DNA from: Oceanobacillus zhaokaii
GTDB lineage: Bacteria; Bacillota; Bacilli; Bacillales; Amphibacillaceae
Reading direction: 5' to 3'
Assembly (NCBI RefSeq): GCF_003352005.1
Contig: NZ_CP024848.1
Span: 381,001-445,000 of the forward strand
Length of the DNA: 64,000 nucleotides
Shown: positions 15,679-23,649 of the stretch, in pieces
Layout: the number at the start of each line of letters is the position of its first letter
How positions within the stretch are numbered: position 1 is the first letter of the stretch
Program-made: the position numbers and the translations under genes
The notes under the pieces: model-generated
What the model saw: the letters and a program-made list of their open reading frames with translations, nothing else
Database searches by the model: none
What the model was told of the DNA's origin: nothing

Positions 15679-17247
15679 TTATTCCTTTAGTTTCTTCTTC
15701 TTTGCTAGTAGCAATTGGAATTCTTCGTCTAATTCGGCTGATTTTTCGAAGCTAAGCTTGCTTAAAACTTCAGTAATTTTCGTTTCAATTCGTAGTAGCT
15801 CCTCTTCAGCAGGATCAGGCTCTTCTTGCGGAACATAGGTTTTATATGCTTCATATGTTCCTTCAAACAGCTTTAGCTCTTGATTTTCAATCGACATAAT
15901 CCGATTGGCGATCGTCGCAATGAAACGGCGATCATGTGAGACAAGGAAGATGGTTCCTTGATAATTAGCGAGAAGATCCTCTAGTGCTTCGACTGCTTCA
16001 ATATCCAGAAAATTCGTTGGCTCATCCAAAATCAATGTATTAATATCACATACAAATAATTTAGCGAAAGCTACTTTTACTCGTTCGCCACCGCTTAGAA
16101 CTTCTACTTTTTTATAAACATCCTCACGGTAAAAGTGAAGTCTAGCAAGAACTGTTCGAATTAACGTTTCGTCCTGTTTCGATGTCGAACTGACATTTTC
16201 CAATATCGATTTATTAAGATCCAGTACGTCTAAGTTTTGACTGAAATAACCTGCTTTCATCGCGGGGGAGATGGAAATACTAGCCTCATTATTTATGATC
16301 TTTTTAATAAGTGTTGATTTTCCTACCCCATTTTTACCGATTATCCCAACCTTGTCTCCACCTTTTATATGAAAACTTATTGGATTCCAGAGGATGCGCT
16401 CGTTTATTTTTCCCGCTAGACTTTCTGCACGTACTACGATTCGTCCTTTGAACTTTTCCTCATTTGGCAATACCATTTTTATTGGCGGGGCTTCTTTGAC
16501 TTTTTCTACCGCATCTAATTTCTCGATGCGGGTCTCAATTGCTTTCGCAGCCTGATTCAATTTCTTTTGCTTTTTTGCGAAATATGGCCTTGCACCGGTA
16601 ATGCTTGCTTCAGATGCACTAACATTTTTTGGCTTCTTAGTTGCTCGTTGTGCTTTTTGTTCCTTTAATTGCAGTGCGTTCTCCAATTGCTTCTTCTTAT
16701 TTACATATTGCTCATAGGCATTTTCCTGACTTTTAATTGCCAATTTTTTCTGTGCGATATAATCAGAATAGTTGCCTTTGAATTCTGTTATCATTTCATT
16801 GTCTAACTCCCAAATCGAGGTGCAAAGGGAATCTAAAAATGTACGGTCATGGGAGACGATAATTAATGCACCTTGCCATCTTGCAAGCTGCTTCTCTAAT
16901 TTCTCAATATGCTCAGTGTCCAAGTTAGTTGTCGGTTCATCCGCAAGTAAAATGTCTGTTTTTCTGGCAATTGAGTGATTGATATATTCCTGTGTTACTT
17001 CTCCACCACTCTTTGTAGTATTTGTATTCTTTAATTGTGGAAGCAGCTCTTTAGTTGCCTGGGAATCGATCGTTCCCTCACTAATTTCCCTTGTTCCAGC
17101 GAGAATTTCCAGTAATGTCGTTTTGCCGCTCCCGTTTCTTCCAACTAAACCTATGCGATCATGATTCTCAATCTGGATATGCTCGATATCAAATAATAGC
17201 CGATCCTTTACATAATATTTCAAGTTGTTTATTTCTAATAATGTCAT
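15679..17247 (-). CDS. ABC-F ribosome-protection ATPase (Vga/VmlR-like)
   Basis: A 522-residue soluble protein with two ABC domains and no membrane part. Walker A motifs are GRNGSGKTT (about 36-44) and GKNGVGKST (about 305-313); signatures are SGGEVTQ and LSGGERVKV; Walker B blocks are LLADEPTTNLD and LILDEPTNFLD. A charged linker of about 80 residues follows the first domain, as in antibiotic-resistance ABC-F proteins that dislodge drugs from the ribosomal peptidyl-transferase centre. The compressed first domain resembles the Vga/VmlR type (lincosamide, pleuromutilin, streptogramin A); the drug range is inferred. A leader with a terminator/antiterminator precedes it, strongly suggesting inducible expression. 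Confidence 0.82.
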   Translation of the reverse strand: MTLLEINNLKYYVKDRLLFDIEHIQIENHDRIGLVGRNGSGKTTLLEILAGTREISEGTIDSQATKELLPQLKNTNTTKSGGEVTQEYINHSIARKTDILLADEPTTNLDTEHIEKLEKQLARWQGALIIVSHDRTFLDSLCTSIWELDNEMITEFKGNYSDYIAQKKLAIKSQENAYEQYVNKKKQLENALQLKEQKAQRATKKPKNVSASEASITGARPYFAKKQKKLNQAAKAIETRIEKLDAVEKVKEAPPIKMVLPNEEKFKGRIVVRAESLAGKINERILWNPISFHIKGGDKVGIIGKNGVGKSTLIKKIINNEASISISPAMKAGYFSQNLDVLDLNKSILENVSSTSKQDETLIRTVLARLHFYREDVYKKVEVLSGGERVKVAFAKLFVCDINTLILDEPTNFLDIEAVEALEDLLANYQGTIFLVSHDRRFIATIANRIMSIENQELKLFEGTYEAYKTYVPQEEPDPAEEELLRIETKITEVLSKLSFEKSAELDEEFQLLLAKKKKLKE

Positions 17248-17280
17248 ACGCTCATCCCCATTTCCTTCGATGTTGGAGAC

Positions 17281-17492
17281 AAAAATGCCTCCTATTCATT
17301 TTCAGAATAGGAGGCATAGTGGGGTACAGATAGAAAGGGATATAAAGATACATCCCTACTGTAAACCAAGAAAATCACCAATCCTATTCTGAAAAATTCA
17401 CTTTACGACAGCTTTAAGAAGACAGAATTAGCTTCTGTTCTTAAAAATGTCTTCCGCCTGAATGTTTCAAAAAAATAGGATTAGTATTTCAT
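17281..17492 (-). promoter_or_regulatory. Attenuator leader of the ABC-F gene
   Basis: In minus-strand RNA, a 13-bp perfect terminator stem (17317-17305 with 17297-17285, then UUUUU) ends about 34 nt before the ABC-F start. Its left arm and loop can instead pair over 13 nt with the segment TTTTCAGAATAGG around 17391 (antiterminator). That segment can also be sequestered by an upstream 9-nt complement AATCCTATT (17482-17474), which begins at the stop codon of a 3-codon ORF (ATGAAATACTAA, 17492-17481). Ribosome stalling on that ORF would free the antiterminator. This is the arrangement expected for drug-sensing attenuation. Confidence 0.78.
17481..17492 (-). CDS. Putative 3-codon leader peptide (MKY) of the ABC-F attenuator
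   Basis: ATG AAA TAC TAA lies about 32 nt after the predicted start site. AAGGGTG is 12 nt upstream, long for a Shine-Dalgarno, and AAGAGAA is closer but weak. Its stop codon overlaps the first strand of the attenuator. Translation is inferred from position only. Confidence 0.4.
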   Translation of the reverse strand: MKY

Positions 17493-17529
17493 ATTCTCTT
17501 GGTTCACCCTTCCGTGTTCGATTATTAAT

Positions 17530-17559
17530 ATTATAAATGATAATCGAGTGCATTGTCTA
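17530..17559 (-). promoter_or_regulatory. Promoter of the ABC-F leader
   Basis: On the minus strand, TAGACA (17559-17554), 18-bp spacer, TATAAT (17535-17530). This gives a leader of about 275 nt before the ABC-F start. Confidence 0.65.
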
Positions 17560-17577
17560 CTGAACATTGAGAAATAG

Positions 17578-17970
17578 TAAAAAGGCATGCTCCCCACCGG
17601 GACCATGCCTTCTACCCCTATTACAGGGTGCACACGGAAAATTTGTTGTTAATTTCCGATTATAGTTTCTTCAAATCCAAACCATAGTAACCGACGACCA
17701 CTTACGAAGCTCGTCAATGCAGTTTGGCTAGTCTGACTGTTTACGATACAGTAAAGGAGGTTTGAAGCCACCCAGCTTCAAATCCTCCCTGATGTTCAGT
17801 CAGCATCCACTTGCACTTTCACAAAAAAGCTACTTGTCTTCCTTTTATCTTGCTGCGTGAACGAAATCATTTGAATCAGACTCCAGACGAGCAAACCGCT
17901 AAAAGCTTAAAAGTAAATTTTCCGCCAAGGCTGTGCATTTCTCCTCATTGAAAATCATCTGTAATCAAGT
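17578..17970 (-). ncRNA. Structured intergenic region with orphan terminator; candidate minus-strand RNA
   Basis: AGGCATG (17584-17590) / CATGCCT (17605-17611) forms a hairpin that on the minus strand is followed by TTTTTAC, a terminator with no coding gene upstream. Within 17750-17795 GGAGGTTTGAAGC and GCTTCAAATCCTCC form a strong stem with one bulge, flanked by CTGACTGTT/ACAGTCAG-type repeats. No protein-coding frame or known riboswitch consensus was recognised. It may be a small RNA or a decayed mobile-element end. Confidence 0.35.
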
Positions 17971-18222
17971 TGTACATCATACACTACAAGTTGAATACAA
18001 CACTCTTTTCAATGGTAGTTCACCTTGTATTTAATGTTTACCCTTATTTATGGATGATAAACCTTTTAAAGGAGAATCTTACTTTTTCTCTCCTTATAAG
18101 CTCCTATCCTTCCCTGAAATCAATAGCCATAAGAGAGAAAGTGCATTTCTTACTGCTGCCCGTGAGCATTCTTCATCTAAAAATGCACTATCCTCCCAAC
18201 AATATTTAAAATAAAAAAATCC
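17971..18222 (+). other. Intergenic region before padR with no recognisable gene
   Basis: AT-rich sequence without a convincing frame. TGCATTT/AAATGCA-type inverted repeats occur near 18155-18190 (AAAGTGCATTTCT and AAAAATGCACT). Nothing else was recognised. Confidence 0.3.
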
Positions 18223-18253
18223 TTTACATCCCACTATTATTTTTATATAGTGG
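18223..18253 (+). promoter_or_regulatory. padR promoter and operator
   Basis: TTTACA (18223-18228), 17-bp spacer, TATAGT (18246-18251). CCACTAT (18231-18237) and ATAGTGG (18247-18253) form a perfect 7-bp inverted repeat spanning the -10, a likely autoregulatory PadR site. Confidence 0.62.
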
Positions 18254-18284
18254 AGATACCTAATAATTCTAGGTAGGTGAAAAA

Positions 18285-18617
18285 ATGTTTAATCGTGAGC
18301 TTGTGAAGGGGAGTACATCACTTCTCGTATTGCAATTATTAAATGAACGTGACATGTATGGTTACGAGTTAGTAAAAGAAATGGATCGTCGTAGTGGTCA
18401 CAGCCTGCAAATGAAGGAAGGGACGTTGTATCCTGCACTTCATAAGATGGAAAAGCAGGAATATATTGAACACTATTGGCAAAATCAAGAAAAGGGCCCT
18501 GCCCGTAAATATTATCGAATCACCCTGGAAGGCAAAGACATTTTGGCTGAAAGGACAACGGAGTGGCATCGCTATGTCCAAATGATGAATAATTTAATTG
18601 GGGATAGTAAATCATGA
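18285..18617 (+). CDS. PadR-family transcriptional regulator
   Basis: A 110-residue PadR-type winged-helix protein with the family pattern [20 protein letters not shown], then [14 protein letters not shown] and a C-terminal helix for dimerisation. TAGGTAGGTG is 5 nt before the ATG. Its stop overlaps the next start (ATGA), forming an operon with the HAAS-domain membrane protein, the DUF4173 protein and the UppS-like gene. A palindrome over its -10 box suggests autoregulation. PadR/HAAS pairs commonly respond to cell-envelope signals; no ligand is apparent. Confidence 0.8.
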   Translation: MFNRELVKGSTSLLVLQLLNERDMYGYELVKEMDRRSGHSLQMKEGTLYPALHKMEKQEYIEHYWQNQEKGPARKYYRITLEGKDILAERTTEWHRYVQMMNNLIGDSKS

Positions 18618-19273
18618 GCTCCTCTGAAGATGATTTATTTAAATCCATCGCTTCCTCTCGTTTCTTTAAGGAATTAGAGAAAGAAATAGGAGATCATCCG
18701 GAAAAAGATAATATCATGCTGGAGTATGAAATGCATGTATATGATTTGCTGCAGGATGAGCCAATGGATGGAGAGTCTCTTTATGATGAGCTTGTGGATA
18801 GATTAGGGACACCCCGAGAGCTTGCAGAGATGTGGAAACAAGAAACTGCAATCACACCGAAAAAGACCCAATGGCTATTTGTAATACTCAATATTGCTAT
18901 TTTTATTGGTGGAATATTGCTAACGATTAGCTATAATGCCTTTGATTGGAAATGGGCAGAAAAAATATGGGAAACACTAACAGATGCTAGGTTTTTGATA
19001 ATTCTTGTCTACATGTTGTTTTGGGCACTGTTAGGTTATGAAATAGGAAAAGAATTCGGTCAAGGTGGGTATAAGCTGCTGAGAAAAACATTTACAATAT
19101 CAATTATACCTAACATTGGCTTTATGTACTTAGTTGTATTTAAATTTATCCCATATGAGTGGTTTGAGCCACTTTTAAGTGTTCGTTTCATTTTGATTTG
19201 TATTTTTTGTACTGTAATCCTGTATCCAATAAGCTGGATCGGATATCGCTGGGGCAGGAGAGCATCTGTATAA
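18614..19273 (+). CDS. HAAS/DUF1700-type membrane protein
   Basis: A 219-residue protein with an N-terminal helical HAAS-like segment ([21 protein letters not shown], and [19 protein letters not shown] around 55-75) and about four membrane helices in residues 90-215. Such proteins are translated together with a PadR regulator, as here through a 4-bp overlap. The function of the family is not settled; envelope-stress sensing or modulation of the regulator is proposed by association. It has no catalytic motif. Confidence 0.72.
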   Translation: MSSSEDDLFKSIASSRFFKELEKEIGDHPEKDNIMLEYEMHVYDLLQDEPMDGESLYDELVDRLGTPRELAEMWKQETAITPKKTQWLFVILNIAIFIGGILLTISYNAFDWKWAEKIWETLTDARFLIILVYMLFWALLGYEIGKEFGQGGYKLLRKTFTISIIPNIGFMYLVVFKFIPYEWFEPLLSVRFILICIFCTVILYPISWIGYRWGRRASV

Positions 19274-19316
19274 CTTATTAGTTAGGAATGCACCCGAAAC
19301 TTCTTAACTAATAAGT
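19270..19316 (+). repeat. Hairpin related to the dispersed repeat, possible truncated copy
   Basis: CTTATTAGTTA and TAACTAATAAG form an 11-bp perfect inverted repeat followed by TGCAATG. The part TTCTTAAC-AATAAGTGCAA resembles the right arm and linker of the full repeat copies. The second hairpin of those copies is missing. Confidence 0.4.
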
Positions 19317-19422
19317 GCAATGATTGAGTGGCAATCGTAATTCAGTTTTTGATGCGTCATGTTTTGTTTGTATACATAGTATATCTATGTATGTCGTATT
19401 CCTAGGTATTGGAGGGTTAATA

Positions 19423-20904
19423 GTGGAAATTCATTTAAAGCAGAAAGATTGGTTATTTTTACTCGTTTGTTTTGGGCTGGGAATACTGGCAGAGCTTAGC
19501 TTCTTCCACGGCAGAATTGGCTTAGCGTATCCTCTGTTTATCACCGGATTTTATCTTGTTATTTTTCTCAGGTATAGACTTTCCTTTAATCATCGGCGAA
19601 TCGGTTTACTCATTATGGTTGCTGTTTGGATTCTTGCAGGGAGCTTTCTATTTAATGATACACAATTCTTTTATGGATTGAACATCTTAATCATCCCTGC
19701 ACTCGTTTTTTACCATCTCGTACTAATTACAAGTCCGAGGAACTTGAAATGGGAGAGGCTAGGATTTATACGCCTGTTAACAATGAAGCTTCTAGAGGGA
19801 GTTCAGTATAGTACCGCATTTTGTAAGGTGCTGTTTCGGCGAATCTTCAAGAACATGAATGAGACAACAATACAGCTTATAAAACGAATTGTTATTGGGT
19901 TGGCAATTGGCATTCCTTTACTTTTCGTTGTTATTGTCTTGCTTATGTCAGCTGATGCTGTGTTTGAAGAACTGATTTTATACCTGCCTAATTTCGTCTT
20001 TCAGCTTAGTTTTCAAGAATGGATTTTCCGATTTATTCTCGTTATTTTAATTACGCTATTATTTTTTGGGATTTTTCAAGTATTACACATTCGGTCGAAA
20101 TTAAGACCAACAAATGATTTTCTGCTTCAAGAGGATAAAAAGAAAATCCGCTGGGATGCTGTGACGGCTATAACGGTGTTAATTATGCTAAACGTAGTCT
20201 ATGTATTGTTTGCAGCAATCCAGTTACCATACTTCTTCAGTGATAATTTACTTGGCGGATTTACTTATGCATCTTACGCGAGGAGGGGATTCTTCGAGCT
20301 CTTGTTTGTGACGTTAATTAACTGGACGATTTTAATCAGCTGCTTGAAACTCGTGAAGACAAAGGCTAGGCGAACGAGGCTTACATTAAAGGTATTGTAT
20401 ACACTGCTAATTGCTGTCAGTGGAATTATGTTGGCTTCTGCTTATCAGCGCTTAAGTATGTACGAATCGGCCTATGGATTTACATTAGATCGAATCTTGG
20501 CGCATGCGTTTATGATCTATCTTTTGGTTATCTTTGCTTACACCTTTATACGGGTTTGGCTAGAGGGCTTGACCTTACTGCATTTCTATACGATTACGGC
20601 ACTTGTTTTCTATGCAGTGCTGAATATGATGAACGTGGAACAAGTGATTGTAAATAATAATCTGGAGCGGTTTGAGCAGACGGGGAAAATTGATGTTTAT
20701 TATTTGGATTCCCTCTCCTATACAGGGCTTGGTGGATTAATAGCGTTATACGAAACGGACCCGGTTTACCCCGAGTTGAGAACAATACTCCAATACCGGA
20801 AAGAAGAAGTGAACAATGAGCCTGAAAGTACATGGCAATCCTTTAATTTTACTAGACAGGAAGTAACGGAAAAAATATTGAAATTAGATCTTGAGATTAA
20901 TTAA
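19423..20904 (+). CDS. DUF4173/DUF4153-like polytopic membrane protein
   Basis: About 493 residues, mostly membrane helices (about 11-13), with a conserved-looking central MSADAVFEELILYLPNF region and a C-terminal soluble tail containing LDSLSYTGLGGLIALYETDP. This matches the DUF4173 family. An earlier in-frame TTG at 19324 has no ribosome-binding site, whereas GTG at 19423 lies 6 nt behind GGAGGG, so I use the latter. It is in the padR operon and nearly abuts the UppS-like gene, suggesting an envelope or isoprenoid-carrier link. The biochemical role is unknown. Confidence 0.68.
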   Translation: MEIHLKQKDWLFLLVCFGLGILAELSFFHGRIGLAYPLFITGFYLVIFLRYRLSFNHRRIGLLIMVAVWILAGSFLFNDTQFFYGLNILIIPALVFYHLVLITSPRNLKWERLGFIRLLTMKLLEGVQYSTAFCKVLFRRIFKNMNETTIQLIKRIVIGLAIGIPLLFVVIVLLMSADAVFEELILYLPNFVFQLSFQEWIFRFILVILITLLFFGIFQVLHIRSKLRPTNDFLLQEDKKKIRWDAVTAITVLIMLNVVYVLFAAIQLPYFFSDNLLGGFTYASYARRGFFELLFVTLINWTILISCLKLVKTKARRTRLTLKVLYTLLIAVSGIMLASAYQRLSMYESAYGFTLDRILAHAFMIYLLVIFAYTFIRVWLEGLTLLHFYTITALVFYAVLNMMNVEQVIVNNNLERFEQTGKIDVYYLDSLSYTGLGGLIALYETDPVYPELRTILQYRKEEVNNEPESTWQSFNFTRQEVTEKILKLDLEIN

Positions 20905-20923
20905 GAAGGTAAGGTGGGATAAG

Positions 20924-21622
20924 ATGTTTTCATCAGTTCCGGAACATGTAGCGATTATTATGGATGGTAATGGAAGATGGGGAAAGGCGAGAGGTCTCAC
21001 TCGAAGCGAGGGGCATTATGCAGGTGTTCAGGCAATGGAAAGAGTGATCGATGCCTGTATCGATATTGATATAAAAATATTGACTCTTTACGCATTTTCC
21101 TCTGAAAATTGGTCCCGACCTAAAGCGGAAGTTAATTATCTAATGTATCTTCCGGTTAAGTTTTTCAATCAGAAGCTACCAGGATTTATGAAAAGGAATA
21201 TAAAAATTCTTGTATCTGGGGATATCACAACGATCCCTGATTCAACTAGGAAGGCGATAACGAAAGCAATGGATAAGACCAAAAATAATACGGGCTTAAT
21301 TGTAAATATCGCCTTTAATTATGGTGGGAGAAACGATATTCTCCAAGCAGTCCGTCAAATGGCAGAAGATGTACAAAATAATCACCTCGAATTGGATAAT
21401 ATTAATGAAGGGTTATTCGAAAATTATTTATATACAAAGGCATTGCCAGATCCGGAAATATTAATCCGTACAGGTGGAGAAAAACGGATAAGTAATTTTC
21501 TTCTATGGCAAGTGAGTAATGCAGAATTATATTTTACAGATGTATACTTCCCAGACTTTAATAAGGAAATGCTTATGGAAGCAATCGGTTCTAGTGAAGC
21601 TAGACATGCGATTGCGGAGTAA
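20924..21622 (+). CDS. Undecaprenyl diphosphate synthase-like cis-prenyltransferase
   Basis: A 232-residue cis-prenyltransferase. Signature motifs are HVAIIMDGNGRWGKARG (about 8-24, catalytic Asp in MDGNG), TLYAFSSENWSRP and RTGGEKRISNFLLWQ, with the C-terminal FTDVYFPDF. Family members condense FPP with isopentenyl diphosphate to make the lipid carrier for cell-wall sugars. The usual housekeeping uppS lies beside frr/cdsA/dxr; those neighbours are absent here, so this is probably a second copy. RTGGE replaces the commoner RTSGE. The ATG at 20924 has AAGGTGGG 5 nt upstream and is preferred over one 33 bases earlier. Confidence 0.8.
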   Translation: MFSSVPEHVAIIMDGNGRWGKARGLTRSEGHYAGVQAMERVIDACIDIDIKILTLYAFSSENWSRPKAEVNYLMYLPVKFFNQKLPGFMKRNIKILVSGDITTIPDSTRKAITKAMDKTKNNTGLIVNIAFNYGGRNDILQAVRQMAEDVQNNHLELDNINEGLFENYLYTKALPDPEILIRTGGEKRISNFLLWQVSNAELYFTDVYFPDFNKEMLMEAIGSSEARHAIAE

Positions 21623-21720
21623 TGGGAGTATGACAATTATTTTGCTCGGATGAAATACGATTTGATAAATAATCCAATTATACCTAGTATTTTACTACTG
21701 GGAAAAGTAATAGTGCTTCC

Positions 21721-21764
21721 AACACTAGTTATCTGAAAGCAATCGGATAACTAGTGTTTCTTTG
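21721..21764 (+). terminator. Terminator after UppS-like gene
   Basis: AACACTAGTTATC / GATAACTAGTGTT, 13-bp perfect stem, then TCTTTGTCTT. Confidence 0.78.
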
Positions 21765-21797
21765 TCTTCATTTAATTAATTCAAAGTTTAAATGCAA

Positions 21798-21863
21798 TTG
21801 ACAAGCAATAAATTAAATGTCATAATATATTTAATTAATAATAATTTAATTAAATATATTATG
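21798..21863 (+). promoter_or_regulatory. Nitroreductase promoter with long MarR-type palindrome
   Basis: TTGACA (21798-21803), 17-bp spacer, CATAAT (21821-21826). Starting exactly at the -10, two perfect 18-bp arms (21821-21838 and 21846-21863) face each other across a 7-nt centre, each containing TTAATTAA. The core TATATTTAATTAA matches the site at the marR promoter (6044-6061), and in both cases the palindrome starts at the -10. Strong candidate repressor site. Confidence 0.75.
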
Positions 21864-21951
21864 ACTAAATGTAGAGTAATTAATAACTAAAGCTTTGAAA
21901 GTGAATTTACAATCACAAAAAATATTTTCTGTAATTCTAAGGAGCGATAAA

Positions 21952-22572
21952 ATGGCTGAATTTGAAACCATAGTGAAAGAGAGACGGTCTGCTAGTAATT
22001 TTTTGCCTGATAACCCGATTTCGAGAAAAGAATTAAATGAAATTTTTGAAATGGTAAAACTAGGACCTACAGCCTTTAATCTGCAGCATGCAAATTATAT
22101 TGTAGTGACGAATCCTGAAATAAAAGAAAAATTAAGAGAGGCTGCAAATGGCCAATACAAAGTACACTCATCTTCAGCGGTCATTATCGTTACAGGTGAT
22201 AAGCAGGCCTATAAAGATGCTTCAAGAATTTATGAAGGACTATTGATGTTAGGAATTATCAATAAACAGGAGTATGATTATCAAGTTGAAGATGTTACTT
22301 CCTTATATGAAAATCGTGGCGAAAGCTTTCAGCATGATGAGGCAATTAGGAATGGTTCCCTTTCAGCTATGCTGTTTATGCTGGCAGCGAAAGATAAGGG
22401 CTGGGATACTTGCCCGATGATAGGATTCAACTCAGAACAAGTGAAAGAAGTGTTAGAAATAAGTGATCAATTTGAGCCGGTGATGATGATAACTATCGGT
22501 AAGGAAAAAGTAGAGAGCAGAGGGCCAAGAGGGTATCGTAAACCCGTCGAGGAGTTTATAACATATATTTAA
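21952..22572 (+). CDS. Nitroreductase-family FMN oxidoreductase, MhqN/YodC-like
   Basis: A 206-residue nitroreductase. FMN-contact features are KERRSASNFLPDNPIS near the N terminus, LGPTAFNLQHANYIVV (about 37-52) and GWDTCPMIGF (about 155-164). Length and pattern fit B. subtilis MhqN (YodC), an NAD(P)H-dependent quinone or nitroaromatic reductase of the MhqR regulon. An ATG at 21952 with AAGGAG 7 nt upstream is the clear start. The promoter carries a 43-bp palindrome of the same core as the marR gene, which argues for shared control although the loci are 16 kb apart. A terminator follows. Confidence 0.8.
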   Translation: MAEFETIVKERRSASNFLPDNPISRKELNEIFEMVKLGPTAFNLQHANYIVVTNPEIKEKLREAANGQYKVHSSSAVIIVTGDKQAYKDASRIYEGLLMLGIINKQEYDYQVEDVTSLYENRGESFQHDEAIRNGSLSAMLFMLAAKDKGWDTCPMIGFNSEQVKEVLEISDQFEPVMMITIGKEKVESRGPRGYRKPVEEFITYI

Positions 22573-22631
22573 TAATGAGCCTGGATTTGGCAGTGTCGCT
22601 TCTAATTATTTCTTTTTCTATTCAAAACAAC

Positions 22632-22665
22632 GGCTTCCATGTCTCATACATGGAGGCCTTTTTTT
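22632..22665 (+). terminator. Terminator after nitroreductase gene
   Basis: GGCTTCCATGT / ACATGGAGGCC stem with one G-T pair, followed by seven T. Confidence 0.88.
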
Positions 22666-22775
22666 ATCCTGCATAACTGTCTACTATTGACGCCACTTAT
22701 TGAAGTTTCACTTTATGAAATGATTAATAACGACATATAGGCAGTATAATCGGTATTACTTTTACTGCATTTAAG

Positions 22776-23357
22776 TTATATGCCAATAGATTCCATGGCA
22801 AATGCAGAAGTTGTATCTTTTAATGCTTCTACTCCCTTGAATAGATTAGTTAAAGGCCCCTCATAAATTAAATCAAATTGTTCGTCCTGCTGCAGATCAT
22901 CTGGAGTGATTAATGATAAGGGCTTTGAAAGGCGGAGGATACTAGCTTCATATAGAGCAGTAGCAACAAATTCTGAACAAAAAAATGCATTTTCCCTAAT
23001 GATTGGTTTATTGAATAGTACTGCAAATAGTCCTAAGAAGTTGTATTTATAGCAATGCTGCTGTGATTCTATCTTTTGTATGAATAGCTTTAAATGCATC
23101 ATTTGCTCCTCTGTCACAGTGCAGCTAAAGATGGCACCTTTTGCATGTTTGAATAGTCCTGAGCGAACATTTTCTTTAACAAATCCGCCAATAAATGGAT
23201 TGTAGGGATTTTTCCTGCCAAAACTATAGGTTTCTAATAATTTGGAATCGAAAGCGAAGGATGCGTGATTATATGGTTTTTTTGTAAACATCTTTATCGT
23301 TCTAGTAAATAGTGTTCCTGTATCTGTTAGCAGTAAATAAATCTTCTTCTCATTCAT
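22776..23357 (-). CDS. Permuted NlpC/P60-like (YiiX type) cysteine hydrolase, hypothetical
   Basis: The 193-residue protein resembles the YiiX/C92-like permuted papain fold: an early His31 in NHASFAFD and a later Cys127 in FFCSEFVATAL, the order expected for circularly permuted NlpC/P60 enzymes. No signal peptide or membrane helix is seen, so it is probably cytoplasmic. Family members cleave amide bonds of peptides or lipids, but the substrate is unknown. GAGGAAG is 7 nt before the ATG. It is monocistronic, with no clear terminator downstream. Confidence 0.6.
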   Translation of the reverse strand: MNEKKIYLLLTDTGTLFTRTIKMFTKKPYNHASFAFDSKLLETYSFGRKNPYNPFIGGFVKENVRSGLFKHAKGAIFSCTVTEEQMMHLKLFIQKIESQQHCYKYNFLGLFAVLFNKPIIRENAFFCSEFVATALYEASILRLSKPLSLITPDDLQQDEQFDLIYEGPLTNLFKGVEALKDTTSAFAMESIGI

Positions 23358-23572
23358 TATTTATCTTCCTCTAAATTCATTATGTTTCTTATACATATAT
23401 ATTAATGAATTTGTGAAATGAAGATAACCAGCTTGAGAAATAGTTGTTTGTAGGTCTGGAGGCGTATTCTTGGAGGGGATGGTGACAGCTAGTTTTAGAA
23501 AAAAGCCTTTGGAATAAACGAATGACTCGTGAGACCTGATGTCCGTAAGGCATTCGTTTTAATCTCTTAGCA

Positions 23573-23649
23573 GTTAAGAAAGCATAAAAACTTTCTTAAC
23601 GAATAAGTGCAACTAAGGCTGTTACCGAAAGGCTTGTTAAACCTTAGTT
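23573..23649 (+). repeat. Dispersed double-hairpin repeat, copy B
   Basis: Perfect 10-bp stem GTTAAGAAAG (23573-23582) / CTTTCTTAAC (23591-23600), then AATAAGTGC, then AACTAAGGCT (23611-23620) / AACCTTAGTT (23640-23649) with one mismatch and TTACCGAAAGGC in the loop. Nearly identical to copy A. Its right end supplies the stop codon of the reductase gene (minus strand). A separate stem AAACGAATG/CATTCGTTT precedes it at 23516-23559. Confidence 0.75.

Noticed and set aside
16772-17333. Plus-strand frames opposite the ABC-F gene
   Set aside because: Antisense to conserved ABC motifs, with no start signals; shadows.
17640-17800. A riboswitch upstream of the ABC-F or padR genes
   Set aside because: No conserved core (T-box, SAM, FMN, cobalamin, lysine, M-box) was found, and the nearest genes have other explained leaders.
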